The position numbers and the translations under genes are program-made. From Candidatus Acidiflorens stordalenmirensis (GTDB taxonomy: Bacteria; Acidobacteriota; Terriglobia; Terriglobales; Acidobacteriaceae): DNA of 64,000 bases. The DNA is taken from NCBI GenBank assembly GCA_003139995.1, contig PLIC01000132.1, positions 23,779 through 87,778 on the forward strand. Reading direction: 5' to 3'. Below are positions 1 through 8,083 of the stretch, one piece after another. The notes beneath the pieces are model-generated. The model saw nothing but the letters and a program-made list of their open reading frames with translations, had not been told where the DNA came from and searched no databases. Numbering within the stretch: the first letter of the stretch is position 1; each line of letters begins with the position of its first letter.

Positions 1-138
1 TCGGTTGGTCTTTCATCTTTCAGGGGCGACATCGTTGCTCCTCCGGTAACGCTCTACGCTAAAGCATGTTGGCGAACTCAGCTCGCGTAACTTTCGCCAA
101 CTCCGCCAAGTGTGTTATCTCTCGCTAAGGCACCAGAC

Positions 139-876
139 ATGGGATTTCTGAGCTACCTTCTATATCCGTGGGGCATCATCCTCCAGGGACTAGCGATCGT
201 GCACTTCATCCGGCGGCGGCCGGATACCTATTGGATTTTTATCATCCTGTTTCTCGGCCCGCTCGGCGCGATTATCTATCTTTTTGTTGAGGCGCTTCCC
301 GACATTGGACTCGTGGGCCAGTCGTTCAAGGTGTTTCCGCGGCGCAAACGCATTGGCCAACTGGAAGCAGCCATTCACGACAATCCGTCGGCCGGGAACT
401 ATGAAGAGCTCGGCGACCTTTACATGGACGATGGCAATTTACAGTCGGCGCGCGCCGCGTTCGACAAAGCCATTGCCGCCCGCGCCGATACGCCCGATCC
501 CTTTTACCGGCGCGGCGTTTGCGCCATCCAGTTAGGCGACGCCGCGGCGGCGTTGCCCGACTTGGAGCGAGTGGTCGGGAAAGACCCCGATTACGATTTT
601 TATCGCGCTGCTGGATTGCTCGCCCACGCCTACGCGCAAACCGGACAAAAAGAAAAAGCCGAGGCGCTCTTCCGGCAGGTAACGATCACGTCGACGTTGT
701 CGGAGACTTACTTGAATTTTGCGGATCTGCTGGCCTCCGAGGGGCGCAACGCCGAAGCCCGAGAATGGGCGCAGAAAGTGCTTGATAAGAAGCCCACGAT
801 GCCCGGCTACTTGCGGCGGCGTGAGCGGCCTTGGTTTCGGCGGGCGAATGAGATGCTGAAGAGAGTGTCGGCTTAG
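139..876 (+). CDS. Membrane-anchored TPR protein
   Basis: The product has 245 residues from the ATG at 139; an in-frame GTG at 112 would add nine. Two hydrophobic segments lie near residues 7-23 and 31-50, separated by a short basic loop (IRRRPDT), as in the PLD-nuclease N-terminal-like or bacitracin-type two-helix anchors. The rest (about 75-220) reads as consecutive TPR helices, for example ELGDLYMDDGNLQSARAAF and YRRGVCAIQLGDAAAALPDL. It probably sits in the inner membrane with the TPR domain as a protein-interaction platform. The partner is unknown. Its stop overlaps the convergent minus-strand gene by a few bases. The TPR assignment is secure; the role is not. Confidence 0.8.
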   Translation: MGFLSYLLYPWGIILQGLAIVHFIRRRPDTYWIFIILFLGPLGAIIYLFVEALPDIGLVGQSFKVFPRRKRIGQLEAAIHDNPSAGNYEELGDLYMDDGNLQSARAAFDKAIAARADTPDPFYRRGVCAIQLGDAAAALPDLERVVGKDPDYDFYRAAGLLAHAYAQTGQKEKAEALFRQVTITSTLSETYLNFADLLASEGRNAEAREWAQKVLDKKPTMPGYLRRRERPWFRRANEMLKRVSA

Positions 877-2096
877 GGAGCATCGGCACGTCGGCCAATC
901 TCCCTTCGGAAGGTTCTTTTAGCGAACATAGCTCTGGCCTGCCGCTCGCGATATCGGACCACCTCCGCTAGACCACCTGGTGTTTGAGCGAGGTCGGCCG
1001 CGCTCCTGCCCCGAAACCGGGTTGTGTCATTCGCCCAGTTCGGACCGTTCGGATCTGGCCACATCTCTGACAGTAGGAAGGCTATTTCGGCAGTGTCCCC
1101 TCCTCTTCCACGGGACTCGGCCGCAAACCAGAGCGCGCGGTGCAGGACCGAGTCTGCAAGGTGTTGAGCTTCCATCGCCTCGAACATCGTTAAAGGGTTG
1201 CGCCTCCTTCGCTTCCCATGAGCGGCGGCTGCATCACGAGCCTCCTGAAGCCAGCGAATGCGATCCCCAAGCTTTTGCGTGCGCCGACCGGGGAAACCAA
1301 CTCGCTCGTCGTAATCCATTTGCCACGTTTTAAGTCGGTCGCGGAATCTTCTCTCATTGCCCGGCTCACCGACGATCGCCTCGATCGTCCGGAATGATTG
1401 CAGGACAACGTTCTCCAGCCCCAGCCGTTGAGTTTCGTTCTCTGGCTCCTGTTTTGGTTCATGCAAAACCTCGTGAACCACTCCATCCATGAAGCTATAT
1501 TCCGAGCAACTCGATTGGAAGAAGCTGCAGGCGTTGAACAGGTCTTCATTCTGAAGCACGAAAGGGAGCAGATAGAAGATGGCCGCCACGGAGGGACTAG
1601 GAATTACAACGAAGGATCCAAGCCTGCCGCGAATGCCAGCAGGGTGTGGTTCTCTACCAGTCAGGGCCTCTAGCTGCTCAAGAAGCTCTACCTTTATCTC
1701 GGTGCCTTTCAAGAGTTCCTTGGGAAATTGGTAGGGCGTTAAGTCGTGATAGGCGGTGTGGTGAACATGGGCAAACAACGCTCCTATCGCGCTAACGATC
1801 CTGTTTGCCGTGGCGACGCGCGTTTTGGGTGCTTGCCGCCCCTTCAGCTCGATACATAGCCGAGCATTTTCGTTATGCGACCAAATCCTCTCTTTACTTA
1901 CCAGTCGAACAACCCTCAGCAGAGCGCTAGGCGTCGCGCAAGTGCAGAGTATCGCAGGAAGTGGGTTTTCTTCGCTCCCCAGCTGTGATCCCAATCCAAG
2001 AACCAAGAAGAAGCGTGACCTGCTGAGGCTCAAACGGGCGGCGTGTCGCTCTGCGAGCGAGTATCGAACCGGAGGAGTTATGTCTACGATGGCCAT
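873..2096 (-). CDS. Hypothetical protein, soluble
   Basis: This is a 407-residue protein of no recognised family. The ATG at 2096 is preferred over an upstream TTG at 2141 because AAGAGG lies five bases before it. No signal peptide or clear membrane helix is visible. A mid-protein segment carries acidic and glutamine-rich patches (EPKQEPENETQ), and the C-terminal third is basic (KRRRRN, ERQARAMFAKRTFRRE). The gene is convergent with the TPR gene and divergent from thrC, so it is probably its own unit. Codon usage looks like its neighbours. I cannot assign a function. Confidence 0.6.
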   Translation of the reverse strand: MAIVDITPPVRYSLAERHAARLSLSRSRFFLVLGLGSQLGSEENPLPAILCTCATPSALLRVVRLVSKERIWSHNENARLCIELKGRQAPKTRVATANRIVSAIGALFAHVHHTAYHDLTPYQFPKELLKGTEIKVELLEQLEALTGREPHPAGIRGRLGSFVVIPSPSVAAIFYLLPFVLQNEDLFNACSFFQSSCSEYSFMDGVVHEVLHEPKQEPENETQRLGLENVVLQSFRTIEAIVGEPGNERRFRDRLKTWQMDYDERVGFPGRRTQKLGDRIRWLQEARDAAAAHGKRRRRNPLTMFEAMEAQHLADSVLHRALWFAAESRGRGGDTAEIAFLLSEMWPDPNGPNWANDTTRFRGRSAADLAQTPGGLAEVVRYRERQARAMFAKRTFRREIGRRADAP

Positions 2097-2323
2097 TATT
2101 CCTCTTAAGAATTCTAGCTGAAGGCCGCTATCCTCTCCCAAGATCTCCGGTTGTTAAGGCCTGCATTGTGCTTGGTACCGGCAACGGCTCGCACGGTTAG
2201 CCCCATTACCAGCAACTTCGCCGTTGACGCACACGATGGCTTCAGCCTCTCGACTGCCGCCCTGAGCGAAAAGCTAGGTGCTAGCGGCTGGAAGCCAACA
2301 GCCAAAGTGCTATTCTTCCCTCG

Positions 2324-3544
2324 ATGCGAATTTCTTACCTTGAATGCACTCATTGCAGAGAGCATCTTTCCGCTGATCGCCCCCAGAATACTTGCCCCAA
2401 AGATGGCGGCGTGCTTTACGTCCGCTACGATCTTGCCAGCTTGAAAGGGAAGTTGCGTCCCGAAAATTTATCAGGCCGCGTGGCCAGCATGTGGCGTTAC
2501 GCCGAAGTTCTCCCAGACGCTAAGCCCGTCACGCTCGGCGAAGGATTCACGCCCATGCTCGCCAGCCGCGAGCACGCCAACGTCTTTATCAAAGACGAAG
2601 GCCTGAATCCAACCGGATCGTTCAAAGCCCGCGGCCTCTCTGCCGCCGTGACGATGGCGCGGCATTATGGGTTGAAGAAACTCGCCATTCCATCCGCCGG
2701 AAACGCCGGAGGCGCGCTGGCAGCCTACGCGGCAGCGGCGGGAATCGAGGCCCACATCTTTATGCCGAAAGATGTGCCCATGGCGAATCGCATGGAATGC
2801 GACTACTACGGCGCGCACGTCACGCTGGTAGACGGCCTGATCGGCGACTGCGCCCGCATGGTTGCCGAACTCAAGGAGAAAGAAGGCTGGGTCAAAGAAT
2901 TATGGTTCGATGTCTCAACCCTGAAAGAGCCGTTCCGCGTCGAAGGCAAAAAGACGATGGGTTACGAGGTTGCCGAACAGCTCGACTGGAAGCTTCCGCA
3001 AGGCATCATCTATCCGACCGGCGGTGGCGTGGGCATGATCGGCATGTGGAAGGCTTTCGATGAGATGGAGGAGCTGGGCTGGATCGGTCGCGAGCGTCCG
3101 AAAATGATTACCGTGCAGGCGGCCGGCTGCGCGCCGATTGTGAAGGCGTGGGAAGCGGGGAAGAGCGCATCCGAAATGTGGGCCGGCGCCGCGACCTTTG
3201 CCTCCGGCCTGCGCGTGCCTAAGGCGTATGGCGATTACCTGATTCTCGAGATCCTGAAGAAAAGCCGGGGCACCGCGGTCGCGGCGACGGACGAGGAAAT
3301 TCTCGCGGCCACGCGGCACTGGGCCAGCGTGGAAGGCATCTTCGCCGCGCCGGAAGGAGCCGCGTCGCTGGTTGCGTATCAAAAGCTGCGGGCCAGCGGA
3401 TTCTTCCGCGCCGAAGATACGGTCGTGCTCTTCAATACAGGCTCGGCCTACAAGTATCTCGACATGATCGAAGCGCAAGAAAGAAAAGTGCGGCCCGAAC
3501 CGCCCGCTGCGCGCAATATTGGGGGAATCATTGGGCCGTACTGA
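2324..3544 (+). CDS. thrC: Threonine synthase
   Basis: Threonine synthase converts O-phospho-L-homoserine to L-threonine with pyridoxal phosphate. The 406-residue length fits the shorter, archaeal/plant-like class. An N-terminal zinc-ribbon-like part (CTHC at 8-11, C24) precedes the fold-type II PLP core. The PLP lysine is K101 in PTGSFKARG. SAGNAGGALAAYAA near 124-137 is the phosphate/substrate loop, and TGGGVGMIGMW is the glycine-rich PLP-phosphate loop. It stands alone with no other threonine pathway gene adjacent. A strong hairpin follows the stop codon. Confidence is high from motif order and length. Confidence 0.95.
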   Translation: MRISYLECTHCREHLSADRPQNTCPKDGGVLYVRYDLASLKGKLRPENLSGRVASMWRYAEVLPDAKPVTLGEGFTPMLASREHANVFIKDEGLNPTGSFKARGLSAAVTMARHYGLKKLAIPSAGNAGGALAAYAAAAGIEAHIFMPKDVPMANRMECDYYGAHVTLVDGLIGDCARMVAELKEKEGWVKELWFDVSTLKEPFRVEGKKTMGYEVAEQLDWKLPQGIIYPTGGGVGMIGMWKAFDEMEELGWIGRERPKMITVQAAGCAPIVKAWEAGKSASEMWAGAATFASGLRVPKAYGDYLILEILKKSRGTAVAATDEEILAATRHWASVEGIFAAPEGAASLVAYQKLRASGFFRAEDTVVLFNTGSAYKYLDMIEAQERKVRPEPPAARNIGGIIGPY

Positions 3545-3561
3545 AAACAAAAAACACGTAG

Positions 3562-3583
3562 GGACGGCCGCTCTCGGCCGTCC
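3562..3583. terminator. Perfect GC hairpin between thrC and pcm
   Basis: GGACGGCCG and CGGCCGTCC form a perfect 9-bp stem around a CTCT loop, 18 bases after the thrC stop. No T-run follows on the plus strand, but an A-rich stretch (3543-3556) precedes it, so a T-run would follow at a short distance on the minus strand. It may terminate transcription or be a dispersed palindromic repeat. Confidence 0.4.
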
Positions 3584-3625
3584 AGTCCGGCAAAAGCAGG
3601 GTAGGTCGTACACAACATAGAAGCC

Positions 3626-4288
3626 ATGGGCTTCCCATTCCAACACGATCCTTTTCAGGCGCGGCGCGAAGCAATGGTCCGCACGCAGCTTGCCGAGCGC
3701 GGAATCCGCGACCTTCGCGTGCTTGACGCCATGCGCTCTGTGCCACGGCACGAATTTGTCCCCGAGTCTTTCCGGCAGGACGCCTACGAAGATCACCCGC
3801 TGCCTATCGGCGAGGGGCAAACTATCTCGCAGCCTTACATCGTGGCTGCGATGCTCGAGTACCTCGCTCTTCAGGCCACTGATCGTGTCCTCGAAGTCGG
3901 CACCGGTTCCGGCTACGTAACGGCATTGCTTTCGCTGCTGAGCGCCGAGGTGTATTCCGTGGAGCGCCACGCGCCACTGGCGGCCTCGGCGGAAGCTACG
4001 CTGCAGCGATTGGAATATCGCAACGTGAAGATCAAAGTCGGCGATGGCAGCCAAGGCTGGGCAGAATACGCTCCGTTTGACGCTATTCTTGTTTCTGCCG
4101 CAACACCTGACATGCCGTCAGCTCTCTTTGATCAGTTGCGCGAGGGCGGACGCATGATGGTGCCGATTGGCCCTTCCTCCTGCCAGGAATTGCAGTTGAT
4201 CCGCAAAGTCAAAGGACAGCCCGAGGTTAAGATTCTCGAAGGCTGCCGGTTCGTGCCGCTGGTGGAAGGAGCAGTGGATGGCGGCTAG
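3626..4288 (+). CDS. pcm: Protein-L-isoaspartate O-methyltransferase
   Basis: This enzyme methylates L-isoaspartyl residues in damaged proteins with S-adenosylmethionine so that they can revert to aspartate. The 220-residue length is normal for the family. The family-specific loop GEGQTISQPYIVA lies at 62-74, and the SAM-binding motif I EVGTGSGYVTA at 90-100. The acidic motif II end is VERHAPLA near 112. VPIGPSS and LEGCRFVPLV match the family C-terminus. It follows thrC by about 80 bases in the same direction, separated by the hairpin, so co-transcription is uncertain. It acts in the cytoplasm. Confidence 0.94.
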   Translation: MGFPFQHDPFQARREAMVRTQLAERGIRDLRVLDAMRSVPRHEFVPESFRQDAYEDHPLPIGEGQTISQPYIVAAMLEYLALQATDRVLEVGTGSGYVTALLSLLSAEVYSVERHAPLAASAEATLQRLEYRNVKIKVGDGSQGWAEYAPFDAILVSAATPDMPSALFDQLREGGRMMVPIGPSSCQELQLIRKVKGQPEVKILEGCRFVPLVEGAVDGG

Positions 4289-4384
4289 TGGCCAGTGGTC
4301 AGTTGCTTGTGAGGCCGCTCCGCCGACGCTTTCGTTCTTCTGACCACTGCCCACTGACCAGCGACCACTATCCACTGACCGCTG
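4283..4384. repeat. Intergenic palindromic repeat tract of CCACTGACC/GGTCAGT units
   Basis: After the pcm stop the sequence repeats short units of the form AGTGG(C)CAGTGGTCAG on one side and CTGACCACTGCCCACTGACC on the other, then further CCACT/GACC copies to 4384. The two sides can pair into an imperfect hairpin. It looks like a dispersed intergenic repeat, not a gene. The following UbiA gene begins 17 bases after it, so it could affect mRNA processing or readthrough. Confidence 0.5.
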
Positions 4385-4400
4385 CTTTACAATCAAATTT

Positions 4401-5267
4401 GTGTCCCTCCTCCGAAATCTGAAGATGACGTTGGAGATGATCAAGTGGGAGCACTCGATCTTTGCGCTCCCGTTTGCGCTCTGCGGAGCCATGCTGGCCG
4501 CCGGAGGCTTGCCGGCGTGGCGGCAACTGGGCTGGATCGTCGTCGCCATGGTTTCGGCGCGTTCCGCTGCGATGGCCTTCAATCGCCTGGCCGACGCCTC
4601 GATTGACGCCGCCAATCCGCGCACCGCGACTCGCGCTTTGCCGGTTGGCTTGCTGACGCCATCGTTTGTGAGCGCATTCGTTCTGGCTGCGTGTGGAATT
4701 TTCGTTCTCGCCGCTTCGCAGTTGAACCGCTTGACGCTGATGCTTTCGCCGGTGGCGCTCGGGGTGATTCTTCTCTATTCCTATGCCAAGCGGTTCACGC
4801 GCTGGTCGCATCTCGTTCTCGGATTCGCCCTGGGCATTGCTCCGGCAGCCGCGTGGATTGCGGTTCGCGGCTCGCTCGATCCGCGGATACTGCTGCTCAC
4901 CGCTGCGGTGACGTTCTGGGTCGGCGGATTCGACGTGATCTACGCCTGTCAGGACCGCGACTACGACCGCAGCCATGATTTGCACTCCGTGCCGCGGCAT
5001 CTCGGGGTCAGGAATGCGCTCGTCATCGCACGCTTATTTCATCTTGTAATGCTCGGGCTGCTGGTCGCGTTGGTCGTTACTTTTGGGCTTGGCAAGCTGG
5101 CGGTCGCGGGAGTGATTGCGGTGGCTGCGCTTTTGCTCTACGAACACACGCTGATTCGTCACGACGACCTGAGCAAACTGAATGCGGCGTTCTTCACCAT
5201 GAACGGAGTGATTTCGGTGGTGTTCTTTTTCTTTGTCGCGGGAGATCTGCTGCTGAGGCGCGGTTGA
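4401..5267 (+). CDS. UbiA-family polyprenyltransferase (menaquinone, MqnP-like)
   Basis: This integral membrane aromatic prenyltransferase has 288 residues and about eight or nine hydrophobic segments. The first Asp-rich prenyl-diphosphate motif is N61-RLA-D65-ASI-D69, and the second is D178...QDRDYDRSHD near 178-193. A lysine/arginine stretch, NPRTATRALP, follows motif 1 as in the UbiA/MenA superfamily. An aminofutalosine synthase gene lies 2.8 kb downstream, so the most economical role is prenylation in the futalosine menaquinone pathway (MqnP). That is inference; a 4-hydroxybenzoate prenyltransferase cannot be excluded. The GTG at 4401 gives full length; ATG 4425 is an alternative. Confidence 0.85.
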   Translation: MSLLRNLKMTLEMIKWEHSIFALPFALCGAMLAAGGLPAWRQLGWIVVAMVSARSAAMAFNRLADASIDAANPRTATRALPVGLLTPSFVSAFVLAACGIFVLAASQLNRLTLMLSPVALGVILLYSYAKRFTRWSHLVLGFALGIAPAAAWIAVRGSLDPRILLLTAAVTFWVGGFDVIYACQDRDYDRSHDLHSVPRHLGVRNALVIARLFHLVMLGLLVALVVTFGLGKLAVAGVIAVAALLLYEHTLIRHDDLSKLNAAFFTMNGVISVVFFFFVAGDLLLRRG

Positions 5268-5311
5268 ACTTCGGCGGTCGGGCCTGGGTACCCCCTCCCC
5301 CCTGTCTTTCT

Positions 5312-5483
5312 AAAGTCTTGAATCTAAAAGGCCTTATTTTCAAAGTCTTCAAAGCAAATGGGTTAGAGGCAAAGTATTGACAACAAATGAGTTAGTAATA
5401 TACCGAAATTCTTGGCTTCCTTTAGAATCAAGGAGTTGCGATTAGAAAATCTCTCAAAGTATTCATTTCAAATAACTTAGATC
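5312..5483. repeat. Degenerate ~29-nt tandem-like repeat in AT-rich intergenic region
   Basis: Four diverged units begin AAAGT(C/A)TT at 5312, 5342, 5371 and 5456. The first three follow head to tail with a period of 29-30 bases, and the fourth comes after a 56-base interruption. Units share the pattern AAAGTNTTNANNNCAAATGNGTTAG. The tract is more AT-rich than its surroundings. It occupies the otherwise empty interval between the UbiA gene and the convergent ParDE locus. No reading frame runs through it. Confidence 0.6.
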
Positions 5484-5561
5484 AAAATACTCTGCCGTCG
5501 CGCTGAGCGATGGCCTACTTTTATTATATCTCGGGGTGTCAAGTAGGAGGCTGCTTCGATT

Positions 5562-5876
5562 TTAGTTTGGCGGATATTCTCTTTTCCGCATTACTTCGGG
5601 AACGTCACGCGATCCGTGAAGGACGGCCAAGACTTGCAGCGCATCGTGACGTTCGCGGTAGACAATCAGATAGGAACCAGTTGGCCAGAAGCGCACGTCG
5701 CGCTCAGTTAGATCTAGGCGACTGTGTCCCATCCGAGGTTGCCGGGCCAGCTTCTCAAATGCGTTGAAGAACTCGTCTTCGAGTTTGTCGGCGGCGTCGG
5801 CATTGTCGAGCGCGACAAAATCCCAAATGTCCTGCAAATCCTGCAGCGCATCGGGAGAGAGCACATAGGCGGACAT
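5562..5876 (-). CDS. parE: ParE/RelE-type toxin
   Basis: The 104-residue protein has the type II toxin RelE/ParE fold signature: N-terminal LSPDALQDLQDIWDFVA, central RQPRMGHSRLDL, then FWPTGSYLIVYRE, and C-terminal VLAVLHGSRDVPEVM. The GSYLIVYR strand and the HGSRD loop are diagnostic of the ParE subgroup, whose members usually poison gyrase. The ATG lies five bases after the stop of the upstream ParD gene, so the pair is one operon with antitoxin first. Length is typical and the gene looks intact. Confidence 0.9.
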   Translation of the reverse strand: MSAYVLSPDALQDLQDIWDFVALDNADAADKLEDEFFNAFEKLARQPRMGHSRLDLTERDVRFWPTGSYLIVYRERHDALQVLAVLHGSRDVPEVMRKREYPPN

Positions 5877-5881
5877 TACCG

Positions 5882-6133
5882 CTACTTTACGCTTCTCCGC
5901 TGCCGCAGTCGCGCTCTGGCCTCGGGGCCGGGAATGCCGAGGCCGCGATCCAATTGCTCGATCCCGCGATCAATTTTCCGGCGTACTTCGGCGAGCCGTA
6001 GCTGCTTCGTTTCATCCTGCTCTTCTAGCAGGCGCAGACCCTCGCGGACGACTTCCGAGGCCGAGGCGTATCGTCCAGTCTTTACCTTGTCGTCCACCAA
6101 TCTTTCCAGTTCGGGCGTAAGAGAAATGTTCAC
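5882..6133 (-). CDS. parD: ParD-type antitoxin (ribbon-helix-helix)
   Basis: This 83-residue protein starts with NISLTPELERLVDDKVKTGRY and continues ASEVVREGLRLLEE, the classic ParD/CopG ribbon-helix-helix DNA-binding domain. A charged C-terminal helix would wrap the toxin. Translation starts at a GTG (6131-6133). The protein should neutralise the downstream toxin and repress its own promoter in the 6134-6200 interval. No clear operator palindrome was found there by eye. Confidence 0.88.
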   Translation of the reverse strand: MNISLTPELERLVDDKVKTGRYASASEVVREGLRLLEEQDETKQLRLAEVRRKIDRGIEQLDRGLGIPGPEARARLRQRRSVK

Positions 6134-6271
6134 TGAAAACTCCCGAGGATACTATGCCCCTCTTTTCAGAGAATGTCAAGAAATAGCATAAAATGTCATT
6201 TCCAAGTTTTAGTGCCAGTCGTATGGGCGGTATCGCTAAGGCGGAGTCGAACGGTGTCGGCTGCACTGCAA

Positions 6272-6300
6272 GCCACTTCTCGAAAAGCGCGAGAAGTGGC
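6272..6300. repeat. 11-bp perfect inverted repeat
   Basis: GCCACTTCTCG (6272-6282) and CGAGAAGTGGC (6290-6300) are perfect inverted arms around a 7-base loop. The right arm overlaps the start of the 93-bp direct repeat copy at 6281-6373. The second copy of the direct repeat keeps only the right arm. Confidence 0.6.
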
Positions 6301-6373
6301 GCACACCCAGTTATCCCGGTCAATGTTAAAGGACAAACCCGCGTTATGCTTCCCCGTTAAGGTGGCCCACCCG
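6281..6373. repeat. Left copy of ~92-bp direct repeat
   Basis: This segment and 6980-7070 share most of their sequence in the same orientation. Shared blocks include GAGAAGTGGCGCAC, CAGTTAT, CGGTCA, TGTTAAAG, AAACCCGCGTTAT, CTTCCCCGTTAA and GTGGCCCACCCG. The pair brackets the damaged Phd/toxin locus. It could be a dispersed intergenic repeat family or the scar of a mobile unit. Confidence 0.65.
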
Positions 6374-6418
6374 TCGCGGAAATGAGAACAGATGGGAGTC
6401 GTGCTGGGGATGGGACTG

Positions 6419-6607
6419 TCAAAATCCCCGCCCTGTGTCTGCAAAGAACGCAGACACAAGGACGGGCCACCCTCGGGAGTTGAGATAGGGGAAAGGGTGG
6501 GCCAGCCCCCACTTCTCGGCGTGCCTGGGAGCTGCGGCGCGTATGCGTTCAAAGGCCGCATAGGCATCCGCTTCGGCAGGTGCGGCGAGACTAACGCGGT
6601 AGGCCAT
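6419..6607 (-). pseudogene. Truncated RelE/ParE-type toxin
   Basis: From the ATG at 6607 the first ~33 residues (MAYRVSLAAPAEADAYAAFER, then IRAAAPRHAEKW) look like the first helix pair of a RelE/ParE toxin. The sequence then switches to GLAHPFPYLNSRG and stops after 62 residues, with no core strands or catalytic C-terminus. The changeover coincides with repeat-like DNA (GGGTGGGCCAGCC near 6496) and a TGTGTCTGC/GCAGACACA hairpin at 6434-6458. The start overlaps the end of the antitoxin gene, the usual toxin-antitoxin layout. It is probably inactive. Confidence 0.6.
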
Positions 6608-6878
6608 ACTTGGTCCGCATCTCGTCAAAGACCTGAGCGGCGGGCTTCAGTTCGCCGCGTTCCGCGCTCGCCATTCCTTCCTGAATGGCCGCAAGGGTCT
6701 CCATGTAGCGCAAGCGGTTTTGCATTTGCTGGTAGCTGGCCGCGTCCTGGACAACGACTTCGGCCTTGCCGTTCACCGTGAGCACTTCCGGGGCTTGCGT
6801 CTTCTTGAGGCGCTTGACATGCGTTTTATGGTTGCGCAGGAAATCGGTCAAGGAGTGGATTTCACGAGTATCAAGCAT
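6591..6878 (-). CDS. Phd/YefM-type antitoxin
   Basis: The 95-residue protein has the Phd/YefM N-terminal DNA-binding pattern: residues 6-40 read EIHSLTDFLRNHKTHVKRLKK and then VLTVNGKAEVVVQDAASYQQM. An acidic C-terminal tail should bind a toxin. GAGGAC precedes the ATG. The partner toxin overlaps its 3' end but is truncated, so this is now an orphan antitoxin. The locus lies between two direct repeats. Confidence 0.85.
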   Translation of the reverse strand: MLDTREIHSLTDFLRNHKTHVKRLKKTQAPEVLTVNGKAEVVVQDAASYQQMQNRLRYMETLAAIQEGMASAERGELKPAAQVFDEMRTKYGLPR

Positions 6879-6979
6879 GGAAGTCCTCGCTGATGATTGT
6901 CTGATAATTATATGTTGTCATAGCGGAGGTGAAAGTCAATGAAATATTTTCAAACGGAGTTTCGGCAAAACAGGCTTTG

Positions 6980-7070
6980 CGAAAAGAGCGAGAAGTGGCG
7001 CACCCACAGTTATTTCGGTCAGTGTTAAAGATAAACCCGCGTTATACTTCCCCGTTAAGTGGCCCACCCG
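6980..7070. repeat. Right copy of ~92-bp direct repeat
   Basis: This is the partner of 6281-6373 in the same orientation, with roughly ten substitutions and short indels by eye. The copies lie 699 bases apart and enclose the antitoxin, the truncated toxin and small palindromes. Confidence 0.65.
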
Positions 7071-7080
7071 CCCCAAAAAC

Positions 7081-7956
7081 CTAACCATCTTCATTGGCAT
7101 CAGTGCTTATCGCCAGATTAGGCCCTTTGTCCGGGCTGTTCTCTTCCTTTTTTGTCGCGGTATTTGTTTCCGCAAGTTCTGCCAGCAGGAACACTAAACG
7201 AGTGAGGCTACTTCTCACCGGTTCGTAGCTCCGTTTAGCAAAATCCAAAGATTGAAAACATCCGGCGGTGATAAAGACGACAGAAGTTGCAACGAAATAG
7301 CGGTTCCGAAGCGCAGGACAAATATACAGAGCCGAGATTTCAGCCAGTCCGCATCCGAGAAATGTACGCATCATCAGCAGTGCCTCCCGGAATACCGGCG
7401 GCTGCTTCCCGAGCACCAATAACCAGACTTGCCATTCAAGATCAACCCAATCCCCAGGGCCTTTACTTGGATTAATTCCATATCGTCGGACCAGCAACTG
7501 TGTTGCCGCTAAACGCTGACACTTCAGAACTGGTCTTATCTCGAACGGGAATCTCTTTTTCCTTCCCCACGTAACCATCCGTGAGAGAGATCTGATAAAA
7601 ACATTCCGCTTGGGCGGGATTCCCTGCAGTTTCCCAAATGTCCGATAGAGCCAATCGGATCCAAAGGTAACCCGAATGAAATAACGCTTGAAACCGTATA
7701 CAGAATTGATGAGTAGGCCGGCAAACCATGACAGAAGGAAGAAGGTTTGGCCAACTACAAGGCTCGAGACAACGAACAGGATGAGCAAGGCATATGGCTT
7801 AAACGCATATATTTGCTCTGCCCGATCGATCATCAGCCGGGCAAGGCGCGGATCACCGAAGGCGATGCTTAACTCGAATAGCAGGCCGGGTATTATCCCC
7901 AGCAGATACGTGCCAAGCCGCTTTGGAATGGCGTTTGATACATCGATCTTGATCAT
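7081..7956 (-). CDS. Hypothetical integral membrane protein
   Basis: This 291-residue protein matches no family I recognise. Hydrophobic segments occur near residues 15-33, 53-85 and 200-232. A long basic soluble stretch lies between them (KRNVFIRSLSRMVTWGRKKRF), and a charged tail (TKKEENSPDKGPN) ends the protein. The layout suggests an inner-membrane protein with a cytoplasmic middle domain. It is divergent from mqnE. Its downstream end abuts the right copy of the direct repeat. Confidence 0.55.
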   Translation of the reverse strand: MIKIDVSNAIPKRLGTYLLGIIPGLLFELSIAFGDPRLARLMIDRAEQIYAFKPYALLILFVVSSLVVGQTFFLLSWFAGLLINSVYGFKRYFIRVTFGSDWLYRTFGKLQGIPPKRNVFIRSLSRMVTWGRKKRFPFEIRPVLKCQRLAATQLLVRRYGINPSKGPGDWVDLEWQVWLLVLGKQPPVFREALLMMRTFLGCGLAEISALYICPALRNRYFVATSVVFITAGCFQSLDFAKRSYEPVRSSLTRLVFLLAELAETNTATKKEENSPDKGPNLAISTDANEDG

Positions 7957-8083
7957 TGGAGTTCACGGCCATCTGGACTGTCCTCCAAAGGATAACTCCG
8001 CAGGCTCCCTTTTACACAGTCAGAATTGGGTAAGCCTGGTGCGAAATTCCCGGATGGTTGGCAATGCGGTATCATCAACATTG

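Noticed and set aside
2915..4054. 379-codon open frame on the minus strand
   Set aside because: It is antisense to thrC and pcm, both with clear families. It spans their intergenic hairpin and has no recognisable motif. High GC codons make long antisense frames common here.
5312..5483. Possible CRISPR array
   Set aside because: The units diverge strongly, have no spacers of constant length and no cas genes are near.
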